Assembly (NCBI GenBank): GCA_951812665.1
Contig: CATOST010000005.1
Span: forward strand, 62,001 to 126,000
Length of the DNA: 64,000 nucleotides
Origin: an uncultured Acidobacteriota bacterium
Lineage (GTDB): Bacteria; Acidobacteriota; UBA6911; RPQK01; JAJDTT01
Reading direction: 5' to 3'
Each line of letters starts with the position of its first letter. Position 1 is the first letter of the stretch. Below are positions 1 through 8,809 of the stretch, in pieces. The notes beneath the pieces were generated by a model, which was not told the origin of the DNA, did no database searches, and worked only from the letters and a program-made list of their open reading frames with translations. A program made the position numbers and the translations under genes.

Positions 1-699
1 GTAGTCGATGGCTCCCGTGCTGGAGTAGCACTTCTTGGGATTGGACAATCGGTAGTCCACGTAGTTGCCCACGAACAGGTCCAGCCAACCGTCTCTATCG
101 TAATCCAGAAAGGAAGCACTCACGCTCCACGCCGTATCGGCGCCGTCACCCACGGGGATCTCGGTGAAAGTGCCGTTGCCGTTGTTGCGAAACATTCGGT
201 TCTTGCCGAAATTGGTGACGTAGAGGTCGATCCAGCCATCGTTGTCGATGTCTCCCGCCGCCGCCCCCATCCCGTAGCCGAGCGAGACGATTCCGCTCTG
301 CGCGGTCACGTCGGTAAAGCGCAGGTTGGGTGTCCCGTCCGGGTTCAGGTTCAAATCGTTTCGAAAGAGCCGGTCTCGGAGTGGAGGTTTTTGCGGCGGC
401 GGAAAAAGGGCGTCATTCAGTGTCTTGTCCGGTCCCAGCATCTGGCCTTGCACCAGGTAGATGTCCAGATCGCCGTCGTTGTCGTAGTCGAGGAGGGCGC
501 CCCCGGGGCCCATCATTTCGCAAAAGTAATACTCTCCGGACATTCCGTTGAAGTGGCGGAAGTCGATTCCGACAGCCTGGGCGACCTCCTGGAACAGATC
601 GGTGCCGGCGTCGCCAGTCTTGGATGAGTAAACCGGCGAGGTGCAGAACCCCAAGGTCGTGAGACCGATCAGCAGGATCAGCCGATTGAGTTGTGGCAT
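1..699 (-). CDS. CRTAC1-type FG-GAP repeat protein, 3' end cut by window
   Basis: The reverse strand is open for 233 codons from ATG at 699 to the window edge, so only the N-terminal part is present. Residues 1-25 look like a signal peptide. They are followed by the CRTAC1 opening motif GIDFRHFNGMSGEYYFCEMM and then calcium-binding-like FG-GAP/VCBS repeats: DYDNDGDLDIYLVQG, GDIDNDGWIDLYVTNFG and DYDRDGWLDLFVGNYVDY. It closely resembles the complete CRTAC1 gene at 10899, which predicts a beta-propeller followed by an ASPIC/UnbV domain. The role of the family is not established; export to the periplasm or cell surface is inferred from the signal peptide. It lies downstream of the GWxTD gene on the same strand, with 95 bp between them that contain one arm of a dispersed repeat. 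No clear Shine-Dalgarno sequence is visible. Confidence 0.85.
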   Translation of the reverse strand, partial: MPQLNRLILLIGLTTLGFCTSPVYSSKTGDAGTDLFQEVAQAVGIDFRHFNGMSGEYYFCEMMGPGGALLDYDNDGDLDIYLVQGQMLGPDKTLNDALFPPPQKPPLRDRLFRNDLNLNPDGTPNLRFTDVTAQSGIVSLGYGMGAAAGDIDNDGWIDLYVTNFGKNRMFRNNGNGTFTEIPVGDGADTAWSVSASFLDYDRDGWLDLFVGNYVDYRLSNPKKCYSSTGAIDY

Positions 700-737
700 T
701 GAACCGGGAAAGGATTCGTTGAGAGTCGTGATCTTAG

Positions 738-793
738 CAGTCCGCGCACGATGCAGTGACAGTCGAACGCCGTGACGACCTTTGCCACGGACT
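738..793. repeat. Single arm of dispersed palindromic element
   Basis: This stretch between two minus-strand genes matches the right arm of the complete element at 32540-32707. Shared blocks include GCAGTCCG, GTCGAA-GCCGTGACGAC and TTTGCCACGG. It ends next to the stop codon of the GWxTD gene, as the complete copy does beside the Ldh-family gene. Confidence 0.55.
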
Positions 794-794
794 C

Positions 795-2444
795 CTAGCC
801 ACCCTTGACTTGGAAGCTGTCTCCGACCTGAGTCTTGGCATCGTTGAGCCGGTCCCAGGCTTCGACTTCCATCCGGTAGGATCCGGGTTCCAGACCCCTC
901 AGATGAAACCCCTTGACCAGGACCAGTCTCTCCGGCGAGAAAAACTGAACCGACTCCCCGTTGTTGTCGGTGGTTTCGTGAATGAGGTCGTCGCCGCGCC
1001 TGATTCGGTAACGCACCTTCAACTCGGGAGCATTGGAGGATTGGTCCCAACCGAAATTGTACAAGTGCAGGTATACCGCCAGCAGAGACTTCGCGGAAAA
1101 GCTCTTGTCCATGCTGGGCCGAATCTTGACGTCTCCCAAAACGAACATCTGGTTGTCTTCAGGGACCACGTCCAGCTTGCGGATGAAATCGGAAAGAATG
1201 AGCGAACTGTTGCTTAGTTTCTCTCGTTCCTTCAAGCCCGACGGCGGAATAATGGCTTGTTTGACGGCGCCGATGTTGCTGCCTTCGATGTCCTTCACGA
1301 CCAGATCGAGTTTATAGCGGGTCTTGTTGTCCAGAATCAGGACTTTCTGGTACATCGATCGTCCCAGCAAACTCCTCTCCAGCTCCTCCGGTGGGTAGGA
1401 GATCACCAGTTCATCGTCGAATTCCTGGATCAGCTGATTGTCCAGGCTGGTCACGGCGCCATAGAGGCCGATTCGAGCCGAATGCAGATTCCCTTTGTGC
1501 TTGAAGGTCATGTCCCTGTTCTGGAGCTGCAGGGTCACGGGAACCAGAATCTTCCTCCGGTTGAGCTTGAAGTAGTCGCTACGAACCTGGAAAGCGAGGT
1601 TGGAATAGCCGATGTTGATTTTCACCAACTCCTTCAGATCGTTGTACTTGATCTTTTTCGGGGTCTGTACCTTGGAAAAGATCTCGTACCGGTAGAAGGG
1701 GTTGTTTCGGAAACTGCCGGTGTTGTAGGCGGGGTTGTGCCGTCCCGGAGCAAAATAAGGGCGGTCCTCTTTTCTGGTGAGACCCACTTGCTCGGACCAG
1801 GTCAGGCCCTGTCCCGGCATGTGCAGAAGAGCATCCTTTTCTTCCGGATTGAGAGCCAGGTGGTAGTCTCCCGTGAAGGAGCTGTCCACGAATTCCAACT
1901 CGATGTCGTCACCGATGCCCTCCAGGTGCCGGTAGCGCCACCGTTCGAATGCGTAGACGGTCGTTTCTCCACCACCCTGTTCGAATTCACGGTCGTAGAA
2001 GCTGCCTGCGGCATAGGTCTCTATTTCGGCCGGTTCCCCGTGAATGATGTAAACCCTGCCCCGATCCGAGCGCCATCCCTCTTTGCCGGAGTGGAATCGC
2101 TCATTGGCGTAGGCAATCCGCCGATAGTGTTCTTCCTTGAACTCGTTGAGCGCGGTCCGGGGATCGGCGTCTCGCCGGCGCCAGAACTGTTCGATGAAGC
2201 GTTCCTTTTCGTTCTCCGTGGTCAGGCTTGTAAAAACGGACTTCTCCTCGTCCGAAATAATGTAGACGGCATCCCGTTCCAGCCAGTTCTTGAAATAGTC
2301 CTCGCTCTCCTCATGTCGAACGTCGGGATCTACTTTTTCCTTCTCCGCCATCGCGGAAAAGGAAAGCCCCAGCGACAGGAGCATGAAAAGGAGAAGGAAA
2401 AGATGGTGCACGGCTCTGACCCTTTGTTCCAATGGAGATCTCAT
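795..2444 (-). CDS. GWxTD domain-containing exported protein
   Basis: This is a 549-residue protein starting at the ATG at 2444. The open frame extends further upstream, but this start places a hydrophobic signal peptide (VHHLFLLLFMLLSLGLSFSAMA) near the N-terminus. The GWxTD region follows: YFKNWLERDAVYIIS, EQFWRRRDADPRT and GWRSDRGRVYIIHGEP, with the family's GWxxD at residues 123-127. GWxTD domains occur in exported proteins of Acidobacteriota and Bacteroidota and have no defined reaction. The C-terminal half (about 250-549) is beta-rich without a motif I recognise. It probably forms a transcription unit with the CRTAC1 gene downstream. Confidence 0.85.
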   Translation of the reverse strand: MRSPLEQRVRAVHHLFLLLFMLLSLGLSFSAMAEKEKVDPDVRHEESEDYFKNWLERDAVYIISDEEKSVFTSLTTENEKERFIEQFWRRRDADPRTALNEFKEEHYRRIAYANERFHSGKEGWRSDRGRVYIIHGEPAEIETYAAGSFYDREFEQGGGETTVYAFERWRYRHLEGIGDDIELEFVDSSFTGDYHLALNPEEKDALLHMPGQGLTWSEQVGLTRKEDRPYFAPGRHNPAYNTGSFRNNPFYRYEIFSKVQTPKKIKYNDLKELVKINIGYSNLAFQVRSDYFKLNRRKILVPVTLQLQNRDMTFKHKGNLHSARIGLYGAVTSLDNQLIQEFDDELVISYPPEELERSLLGRSMYQKVLILDNKTRYKLDLVVKDIEGSNIGAVKQAIIPPSGLKEREKLSNSSLILSDFIRKLDVVPEDNQMFVLGDVKIRPSMDKSFSAKSLLAVYLHLYNFGWDQSSNAPELKVRYRIRRGDDLIHETTDNNGESVQFFSPERLVLVKGFHLRGLEPGSYRMEVEAWDRLNDAKTQVGDSFQVKGG

Positions 2445-2651
2445 TGAGTCTCGCCCAGTGCAATCTAGTTTAGGCAAGATCCGATTGGGGATCAATGATA
2501 CGAATCGACTCGCATGATCCACGATGACCTCGCCCCGACTTGACCGGCTTGTTCGTCAGGTCGCAGGATGGGCTCAGTGGCAGCAATGGTCAGTCAGATA
2601 GTGGCAAACTCCGCTGTCGGGAATCTCCTTAGTCTGCAACAGAGTGGGACG

Positions 2652-4922
2652 GTGAAACTGAACCGTTCGATTCGCTCCCTACTGGGGAGACTCAAGACAG
2701 CCGTTGCTTTTCCGATCATAGTCGGGGCGTTTTTGAGTTCGACTTGGATCGGGTGTACGCAATCGGAACCTCCTCAGATCCCCCCGCCGGCTCCGGATTC
2801 GAGTTCTGAAGATGCAGAGGAAACCCAGGTGGTCGAGTTGCCGGGCAGCTTGACCTTTACCCGGGACGTCGCGCCCATCGTCTTCCAGAATTGTTCCCCA
2901 TGTCATCGCCCGGGCGGAGCAGGTCCGTTCGATCTGCTCCGCTACGACGACGTCAAAACGCGGGGCCGGCTGATGGTCGCGGTCACAGAGAGTCGTTTCA
3001 TGCCTCCTTGGCAGCCCGAACCCGGTTTCGGCGAATTCATCGGCGAACGCCGGCTCGGCGATGAGCAGATCGAGGTGCTTCAAAAGTGGGTGGCGCAAGG
3101 ATCGGTAGAAGGAGATCCGGCCGACCTGCCCGGTGTCCCGAAGTGGCCGACGGGATGGATGCTGGGGCCGCCCGATCTAACGGTGACCATGCCCCGGCCT
3201 TACACGTTGGCCGCCGAAGCCGGCGCAGCAGGAAAGGATGTCTTTCGCACCTTCGTGCTGCCGGTTCCGCTGGAGTCCATGCGTTACGTCCGGGCATTGG
3301 AGTTGAGACCCGGAAATCCCAAGGTCGTGCATCACATCGTGGGAGGGGTCGACCCCACGCCTCGCTCCCGGCAACGCGACGGGCAGGACGGCACGCCCGG
3401 ATTCGATGGGATGAGATCCACTCAGACAGCTCGGCCTCCCGGGGGCCATATCCTGGTCTGGACGCCCGGAAAGGTTCCCACGGAGAACCCTGAGGGCTTG
3501 GCTTGGAGTCTGAAAGAGGGGACCGACCTGGTGTTGGAACTGCACATGCAACCGTCCGGTAAACCGGAACGGGTTCAGCCCAGCGCCGGTCTTTATTTCA
3601 GCGACGAAGCACCCGCCAAGATCCCCTTCATCCTGATTCTGGGCTCCGTCGCCATCGACATTCCGGCGGGCAGCAAGAACCACTGGATCGAAGATAGTTA
3701 TGTGTTGCCGGTGGACGTGCAGGTGACGAGTCTCTATCCGCACGCCCATTTCCTGGGCAAGCAGATGGAGGTCTTTGCCCGCCTTCCCGACGGGAGTCGG
3801 AGCTGGCTCCTCCATATCAAGGATTGGGACTTCAATTGGCAGGACGATTACGTCTATGCCGAGCCGGTCGCGCTCCCGCGCGGCACCCGGCTGACCATGC
3901 GCTACAGTTACGACAACTCGGCCGGCAATGTTCGCAATCCCCACAATCCACCCCGGCGCGTGGTCTACGGCCCCAATTCCTTCGATGAGATGGGTGAGGT
4001 GTGGATCCAGATGCTGACCCGCAACCCAAGCGACCGGGACACGCTGCAGAGCGATTATCGCCGGAAACAACTCGACTTGGGCATCGCCGGCTTCCGGCAT
4101 TCATTGGACACGAAGCCGCAGGACGCCAAAACCCATCTGCAGTTGGGTCAGGCGCTCTACGCCCAGGGAAAGATCAAGGAGGCCATCAAGCACTATCGCC
4201 AAGCGCTGGACCTGCAACCTTCCAGCGCCGAAACGCATGCCTACCTGGCCAATGCTCTAATGCAACAGGACGACCCGGAGGGAGCGATTCGCCACTATTC
4301 TCTGGCATTGGAACTCAAACCGGATTTTGTTGAAGCTCGCCTGCATGCCGCCAACTCGCTGATGGGGCTCGGAAGACACGCTCAAGCGGAAGGGCACTAT
4401 GCGCGAGTGGTCGCATTGAACGGCGGACACGCCTTCGCCCGGTTCATGCAGGCCATGGCACTGATCCGGCTGGGCCGCTACCAATCCGCCCGGTCCCGGT
4501 TGGAAGAGAGCCGCCGGGCGCTGCCTGAAGATATCGATATCACTCACGCCCTGGCCCGGCTCTTGGCGGCGGCTCCCGACAGCAGCGTCCGCAACGGACC
4601 GCTGGCGCTGCAGCTCTTGCAGAAGGTGTTCCACGCCCAGAAGGAAATCTCCTTCGAACACGTGGAAACGCTGTCGATGGCCTTTGCGGAAACGGGGCAA
4701 TTCCAGCGAGCGGTCCAGATGCAGCAGGCCATGATCGAGGACGTCAGCCGAGGTGGGCGTAGGGATCTCGCCGAATTGCTGCGAGAGAACCTGGGGCAGT
4801 ATCGTCGGGGACAGCCCTGCCGGAGACCCTGGCGGGACGATGATCCGGTCTTTTCGCCACGCCCAAGCGAATGGACTCCGCTGGAGTCTTCGTCCGAGGC
4901 CAGCCGGGGGCCCCGACCCTGA
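2652..4922 (+). CDS. Cytochrome c / PHM-like copper monooxygenase / TPR fusion lipoprotein (copy 1)
   Basis: This 756-aa protein starts at GTG 2652. That start aligns with the start of the paralog at 8810 (ACGGTGAA in both) and gives a lysine/arginine n-region, a hydrophobic stretch and a Cys near residue 35 (STWIGC), consistent with a lipoprotein. An ATG 84 bp upstream is also in frame. The heme motif CSPCH is at residues 81-85. Copper-type II monooxygenase ligands follow in the PHM/DBH order and spacing: HH 227-228, H298 (LELHMQP), HAH 364-366 and M447 (DEMG). Several TPRs occupy about 475-700, and the C-terminus ends in a GQPCRRPWRDDDPVFSP module shared with the TPR protein at 16828. Known family chemistry is copper-dependent hydroxylation of an unactivated C-H using O2 and a one-electron donor. 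I infer that the heme could be that donor. The substrate is unknown. Confidence 0.8.
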   Translation: MKLNRSIRSLLGRLKTAVAFPIIVGAFLSSTWIGCTQSEPPQIPPPAPDSSSEDAEETQVVELPGSLTFTRDVAPIVFQNCSPCHRPGGAGPFDLLRYDDVKTRGRLMVAVTESRFMPPWQPEPGFGEFIGERRLGDEQIEVLQKWVAQGSVEGDPADLPGVPKWPTGWMLGPPDLTVTMPRPYTLAAEAGAAGKDVFRTFVLPVPLESMRYVRALELRPGNPKVVHHIVGGVDPTPRSRQRDGQDGTPGFDGMRSTQTARPPGGHILVWTPGKVPTENPEGLAWSLKEGTDLVLELHMQPSGKPERVQPSAGLYFSDEAPAKIPFILILGSVAIDIPAGSKNHWIEDSYVLPVDVQVTSLYPHAHFLGKQMEVFARLPDGSRSWLLHIKDWDFNWQDDYVYAEPVALPRGTRLTMRYSYDNSAGNVRNPHNPPRRVVYGPNSFDEMGEVWIQMLTRNPSDRDTLQSDYRRKQLDLGIAGFRHSLDTKPQDAKTHLQLGQALYAQGKIKEAIKHYRQALDLQPSSAETHAYLANALMQQDDPEGAIRHYSLALELKPDFVEARLHAANSLMGLGRHAQAEGHYARVVALNGGHAFARFMQAMALIRLGRYQSARSRLEESRRALPEDIDITHALARLLAAAPDSSVRNGPLALQLLQKVFHAQKEISFEHVETLSMAFAETGQFQRAVQMQQAMIEDVSRGGRRDLAELLRENLGQYRRGQPCRRPWRDDDPVFSPRPSEWTPLESSSEASRGPRP

Positions 4923-5069
4923 ATCCACCGCGTTGTCAACCCTGATAGAGCTGTCGGACCAATCCGCAGCCCTTTTTGATGGTTTGAACGAGGGGCAAGC
5001 CTGGAATGGGAGGAGACGGCGTGAAACCTCCGACTCCCGGAAAAGGGGGATAAGAATGTCCCCCCTCCT

Positions 5070-8000
5070 TTACCAGGCGACCCTTAGCCGGAACTGAATA
5101 ATTCGGGCAAGAGCCGTATTTCTATATCGTCCGAACGCGCTTGGATTCGCGAGGGAATAGCTCGGCGAATAGAACTGCGCCCGGTTGAAGACATTGAAGA
5201 TCTCCGTCCCAAACTCCAGGCGCACGCCCTCTGTGACCTGGAAGTCCTTCAGAATCGACAGGTTCTCGGTCGAGTAGCCGAACTTGCGAATATCCGGCAA
5301 CTGGCGGGTGTCGGCGAAGGCAATCACCCGGTTTTCAGGCGCAAAGGCGTCCACGTTGAGCGTGTTTTTCTGCGATCCGTTGGGGTCGTATCCCCCGTGG
5401 CTGCCCCCGCCTCCTATACCTCTTCCAGTGCGATTGATTCGTCCCCCCAGGTCGATGGGGTCTCCGGACATGTAGTTGTGCCAACCCATGATCCGCCATC
5501 TCCCGATGAAATGGTTGAACAGGGTGGAGGCGTCAGCCCCCCATCGCTGACTCCGGCCGAAGGGCAACTGCCAAGTCCAGGTCAAGGCCATATTGTGGGT
5601 GCGATCAAAAGGTGTCAGGAAATTGACTCGGGGCCCTCCATACCCCTCATGCGACACCCCGGGAGCACCGAATACACCATAACCTCTGCCAGTGGCGATG
5701 TTCTTGGAAAGGGTATACGCCAGCAGAAAACTGAGTCCCCCGCCGAAACGCTTCTGGGCGCTGATATTGGCGGCGTGGTACGAGGTAATCCCTCCGTGGG
5801 CGCCTCTCAAATTAACTCCCGTGTATTGAGGATAGGGACGCGATGCCTGCCGGACACTTCCAGTGAACCCCATATAAGGAACGGGGACGCCGGTCGCCAT
5901 GCCTTCGGGGGACGATATCGGTTGATCGATGACCGGTCCCAGCCTGAAGATCCCGGGGGGCACCTCGTTGCGTTCCCAGTTCAAGCGGTAATGCCGGCCC
6001 AGCTTGCCGACGTAGTCCCCCTTGAGCAGGAGATTCCACCCGACCTCCCTTTCAATCCCGAAACCGAAGTTATTGCTGGTGGTCCACTTGTTGTCCTGGG
6101 GATGAATCCAGTGCACGGCAGTCCCGTTGGCCAACGTCGGATCGAGGTTGGGAAGACTGCTGACGATCTGGAGTCCTTCGGCCGGAAACCCGTCGTTCCA
6201 GTTGAAGGCCGGGGTCACCCCACCATCGATAGAACTGTACGCCGGCTCGGCAGCCCACCCCAGGGCCGATACATTCCCGCCGCCCTGCAGCTCGGCGCCC
6301 GGATTGGCGTAGGTGATTCCCGCATAGGCTCGGAGCACGGTCTTGTCGTCCAGGGCGTAGGCCAAACCCAGACGGGGCGACCAGGCGCCCCAATCCCGAT
6401 CGTAGGCCCTGGTTCGACCGTTTCGCCCCGGTCCCTCGCCGTTGAAAGTCAAGGCGCCCAAACGTCCGTCTGCCGCAGTATTGGGAATGTCGGGACTGAA
6501 GTATCCCATCCGATGATAGGTTTCGCCGAAGGGGGTCCACCAGTTGTATCGAAGCCCGTAGTTGACGGTCAGTTGGCGGGTGGCGCGCCACGTATCCTGC
6601 AAATAGATGGCATAGACGCGATTGTTCACTCTCTTGTTATCAGACGGCCTCATGAAGGCGGTGTTCACTTCCCCCAAAAGGTAGCTGGCCCAGCCACGGC
6701 CTGTCAGCGCGATATCGGGGAACGCGGAGACGTTGCCGTCTGCGCCCATCTGATTGCCGCCGGCCAGTCCCGTCGTGATGTCGCTGAAGGTGAAATTGCC
6801 GTTGGTGAAAATCTGGACGTTCCGTCCCACGGCGGCGTATCTGCCCTGGATTCCGAACTTGTAGTTGTGGCTCCCCTTGACCCAGGTCAGATCCGTATAA
6901 ACCGGGTACGTGAACTCGGGCATGAAGAGATTCAGGAAGAGGAATCCGAACCCGGAGGCGCCCTGGATGTTGGTGAAAGGGGTATCGGGTGTCACCAGGC
7001 CTGTGAGCCCCGAATCCCGGCCGTGGGTGTTGCCCGGCTTGCCGATTTCCCGGGGGACTCCCTGGCCGGCCAAGCGCACACTCAAGAGCACATTGGGCCG
7101 GAGGGTGAAGTAATTCGAGAACCGGTAGCGGAACTGCTTGCCGAGCGTCAAGTGGGTGGTGTTGATCAACTGGTCATAGCCGGCGTTCCCGGGCCAGACG
7201 ACATCCTTCCTGTGCCAGTCCATCCCAAAAGAAAACTTGTAGTTATCGGTGAACTTGTGGTCCGTCTTCAAGGTCAGCTTGTCGATGTCCTGCTCACCCT
7301 TGTCCAGCGGACCGACATGGTTGTCCACCGTGCCGGGCCGGTTGGGCATTGGGATACTGTCCTGAAAAGCGGTCGAAATGGAGCTGAGGCGGTCGCGAGG
7401 AATGACGTTGCCTGGAAATGGATCGCGGATGAAACCTCCATGTCCGTCCGGCCGAGTGGAGGCCGGGTCATAGATCTGCCCCTGCATAATGGGTCTTCCC
7501 AGGACATCGGTCCCAATTTGGGGTCCCAGGAACTCGCTGAAATCCCCGCCACGCATCAACGAGGTGGCGACGGTCGAGGTCTGGCCGCCGGCGGTCCTGC
7601 GCTCGCGGTACCCGGTATAGCTGGCCAGGAAGAAGTGCCTGTCCTCGATGATCCGCCCGCCGACGACGGCTCCAAACTCGTTCTGCCGGTGGGGATTGAC
7701 ATCTGCGGCGAACCACTGCCGGGCGTCCAGGACGTCGTTGCGAAAATACTCGAAGAGGCTGCCGTGAAACTCATTGGTTCCCGACTTCATGACCATTTCC
7801 ACACTCGAGCCCATGTTCCATCCGTGCTCGGCGTTGACGTTGGCCACGGTTCGAAATTCACTGATGACTTCGGGAATCAGCCCCGAATCCTCTCTCATGC
7901 CGAAGTTGTTGGCGGGACTGGAGTAAATCCCGTCGATGTTGGTGCTCATGACGCCCACGACGCCGTGGACGTAGCCCCGGTCGGTGGTGTCGGTCTCCTT

Positions 8001-8525
8001 GCCGTAGGGATCGTACGAGAAGCCGGGCAACGTCCGAGTGAAGGACAGACTGTGCCGGGATCCCTGGTTCACTGCCATGGGCAGTTCCTCGATCTCCTCG
8101 ACCACCCGGGTGAGGCCTGCGCTGGAGGACTGGTTGTCGACGGCCAGGGCCTGGCTTTCCACCGTCACGGTGTCGACCACTTCACCGATCGGCATACTGA
8201 TGTCGAGTGTCACCGCCAGTCCGGAAACCACGCGCACGCCCACTTGTTCAACCGTCTTGAAGCCGGGCAGACTTGCGGAAATCGTGTAGGAGCCGATCGG
8301 CAGCGCTGGAAAAGAATAGTCTCCCGCCTCGCTGCTGACGGTCGCGGTTTCGAGGCCGGTCGCTTCATCGCGGGCCGTCACGTCGACGCCCGGAATCCGC
8401 GCCCCCGTCTCGTCGACGACGGCCCCCGCAATCCTGCCCAGATTGTCCTGGGCCGATACCGGGAGGGATACCAGAAGCAGAATCAGCGGTAGGATGATCC
8501 TGACGGAAGATAGAAAAGACTGCAT
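5070..8525 (-). CDS. Oar-like TonB-dependent receptor with carboxypeptidase-regulatory-like N-domain
   Basis: This 1151-aa outer membrane protein starts at ATG 8525, chosen because AAGGAGGA lies 7 nt upstream and a classical signal peptide follows (LPLILLLVSLPVSAQ). Residues about 29-112 form a carboxypeptidase-regulatory-like beta-sandwich (GRIAGAVVDETGARIPGVDV, ending before the plug). A plug domain follows (VVEEIEELPM, EVISEFRTV), then a long 22-strand-type barrel ending in the aromatic-terminated IIQFRLRVAW. The size and architecture match the Oar-like receptors greatly expanded in Acidobacteriota, usually assigned to uptake of glycans, peptides or siderophores; the ligand cannot be read here. 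It is divergent from the second cytochrome/monooxygenase gene, with 284 bp between the starts and a plausible sigma-70 promoter at 8592-8619. Confidence 0.93.
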   Translation of the reverse strand: MQSFLSSVRIILPLILLLVSLPVSAQDNLGRIAGAVVDETGARIPGVDVTARDEATGLETATVSSEAGDYSFPALPIGSYTISASLPGFKTVEQVGVRVVSGLAVTLDISMPIGEVVDTVTVESQALAVDNQSSSAGLTRVVEEIEELPMAVNQGSRHSLSFTRTLPGFSYDPYGKETDTTDRGYVHGVVGVMSTNIDGIYSSPANNFGMREDSGLIPEVISEFRTVANVNAEHGWNMGSSVEMVMKSGTNEFHGSLFEYFRNDVLDARQWFAADVNPHRQNEFGAVVGGRIIEDRHFFLASYTGYRERRTAGGQTSTVATSLMRGGDFSEFLGPQIGTDVLGRPIMQGQIYDPASTRPDGHGGFIRDPFPGNVIPRDRLSSISTAFQDSIPMPNRPGTVDNHVGPLDKGEQDIDKLTLKTDHKFTDNYKFSFGMDWHRKDVVWPGNAGYDQLINTTHLTLGKQFRYRFSNYFTLRPNVLLSVRLAGQGVPREIGKPGNTHGRDSGLTGLVTPDTPFTNIQGASGFGFLFLNLFMPEFTYPVYTDLTWVKGSHNYKFGIQGRYAAVGRNVQIFTNGNFTFSDITTGLAGGNQMGADGNVSAFPDIALTGRGWASYLLGEVNTAFMRPSDNKRVNNRVYAIYLQDTWRATRQLTVNYGLRYNWWTPFGETYHRMGYFSPDIPNTAADGRLGALTFNGEGPGRNGRTRAYDRDWGAWSPRLGLAYALDDKTVLRAYAGITYANPGAELQGGGNVSALGWAAEPAYSSIDGGVTPAFNWNDGFPAEGLQIVSSLPNLDPTLANGTAVHWIHPQDNKWTTSNNFGFGIEREVGWNLLLKGDYVGKLGRHYRLNWERNEVPPGIFRLGPVIDQPISSPEGMATGVPVPYMGFTGSVRQASRPYPQYTGVNLRGAHGGITSYHAANISAQKRFGGGLSFLLAYTLSKNIATGRGYGVFGAPGVSHEGYGGPRVNFLTPFDRTHNMALTWTWQLPFGRSQRWGADASTLFNHFIGRWRIMGWHNYMSGDPIDLGGRINRTGRGIGGGGSHGGYDPNGSQKNTLNVDAFAPENRVIAFADTRQLPDIRKFGYSTENLSILKDFQVTEGVRLEFGTEIFNVFNRAQFYSPSYSLANPSAFGRYRNTALARIIQFRLRVAW

Positions 8526-8591
8526 TGCCACGTCCTCCTTAGGGACGGAATATGAGTGGGCGGAAAAAGGCTTCCTCAAGCTAAAGCGGAC

Positions 8592-8619
8592 GCTATACGA
8601 TTCCGTCAGCAATAGTCAA
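8592..8619 (-). promoter_or_regulatory. Candidate sigma-70 promoter of the TonB-receptor gene
   Basis: On the minus strand, TTGACT (8619-8614) and TATAGC (8597-8592) are separated by 16 bp, about 65 nt upstream of the receptor ATG. The match to TTGACA/TATAAT is 5/6 and 4/6. No other gene lies on this strand immediately upstream. Confidence 0.4.
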
Positions 8620-8809
8620 GCAAACAACTCCTCCGGACTTTCGCAATATTTTGGAGATTCACGAGAACAGGTGAAGCGGATTCGCTGGCGTATCGGGACG
8701 AGGCGGCCCATTACCGGGGGGACGACCAAACGGGAAACTGCCGGATCCCCGCCGCAATCACGTAGAATCGGGAATCAGGCATCTCAGTAACCTGCTCGGG
8801 GGTAAAACG

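Noticed and set aside
5397..8492. A 1031-codon open frame opposite the TonB-receptor gene
   Set aside because: It is the antisense of a gene with signal peptide, Shine-Dalgarno sequence and family motifs; its translation is low in recognisable motifs and rich in Gly/Val/Arg as expected for a high-GC shadow.
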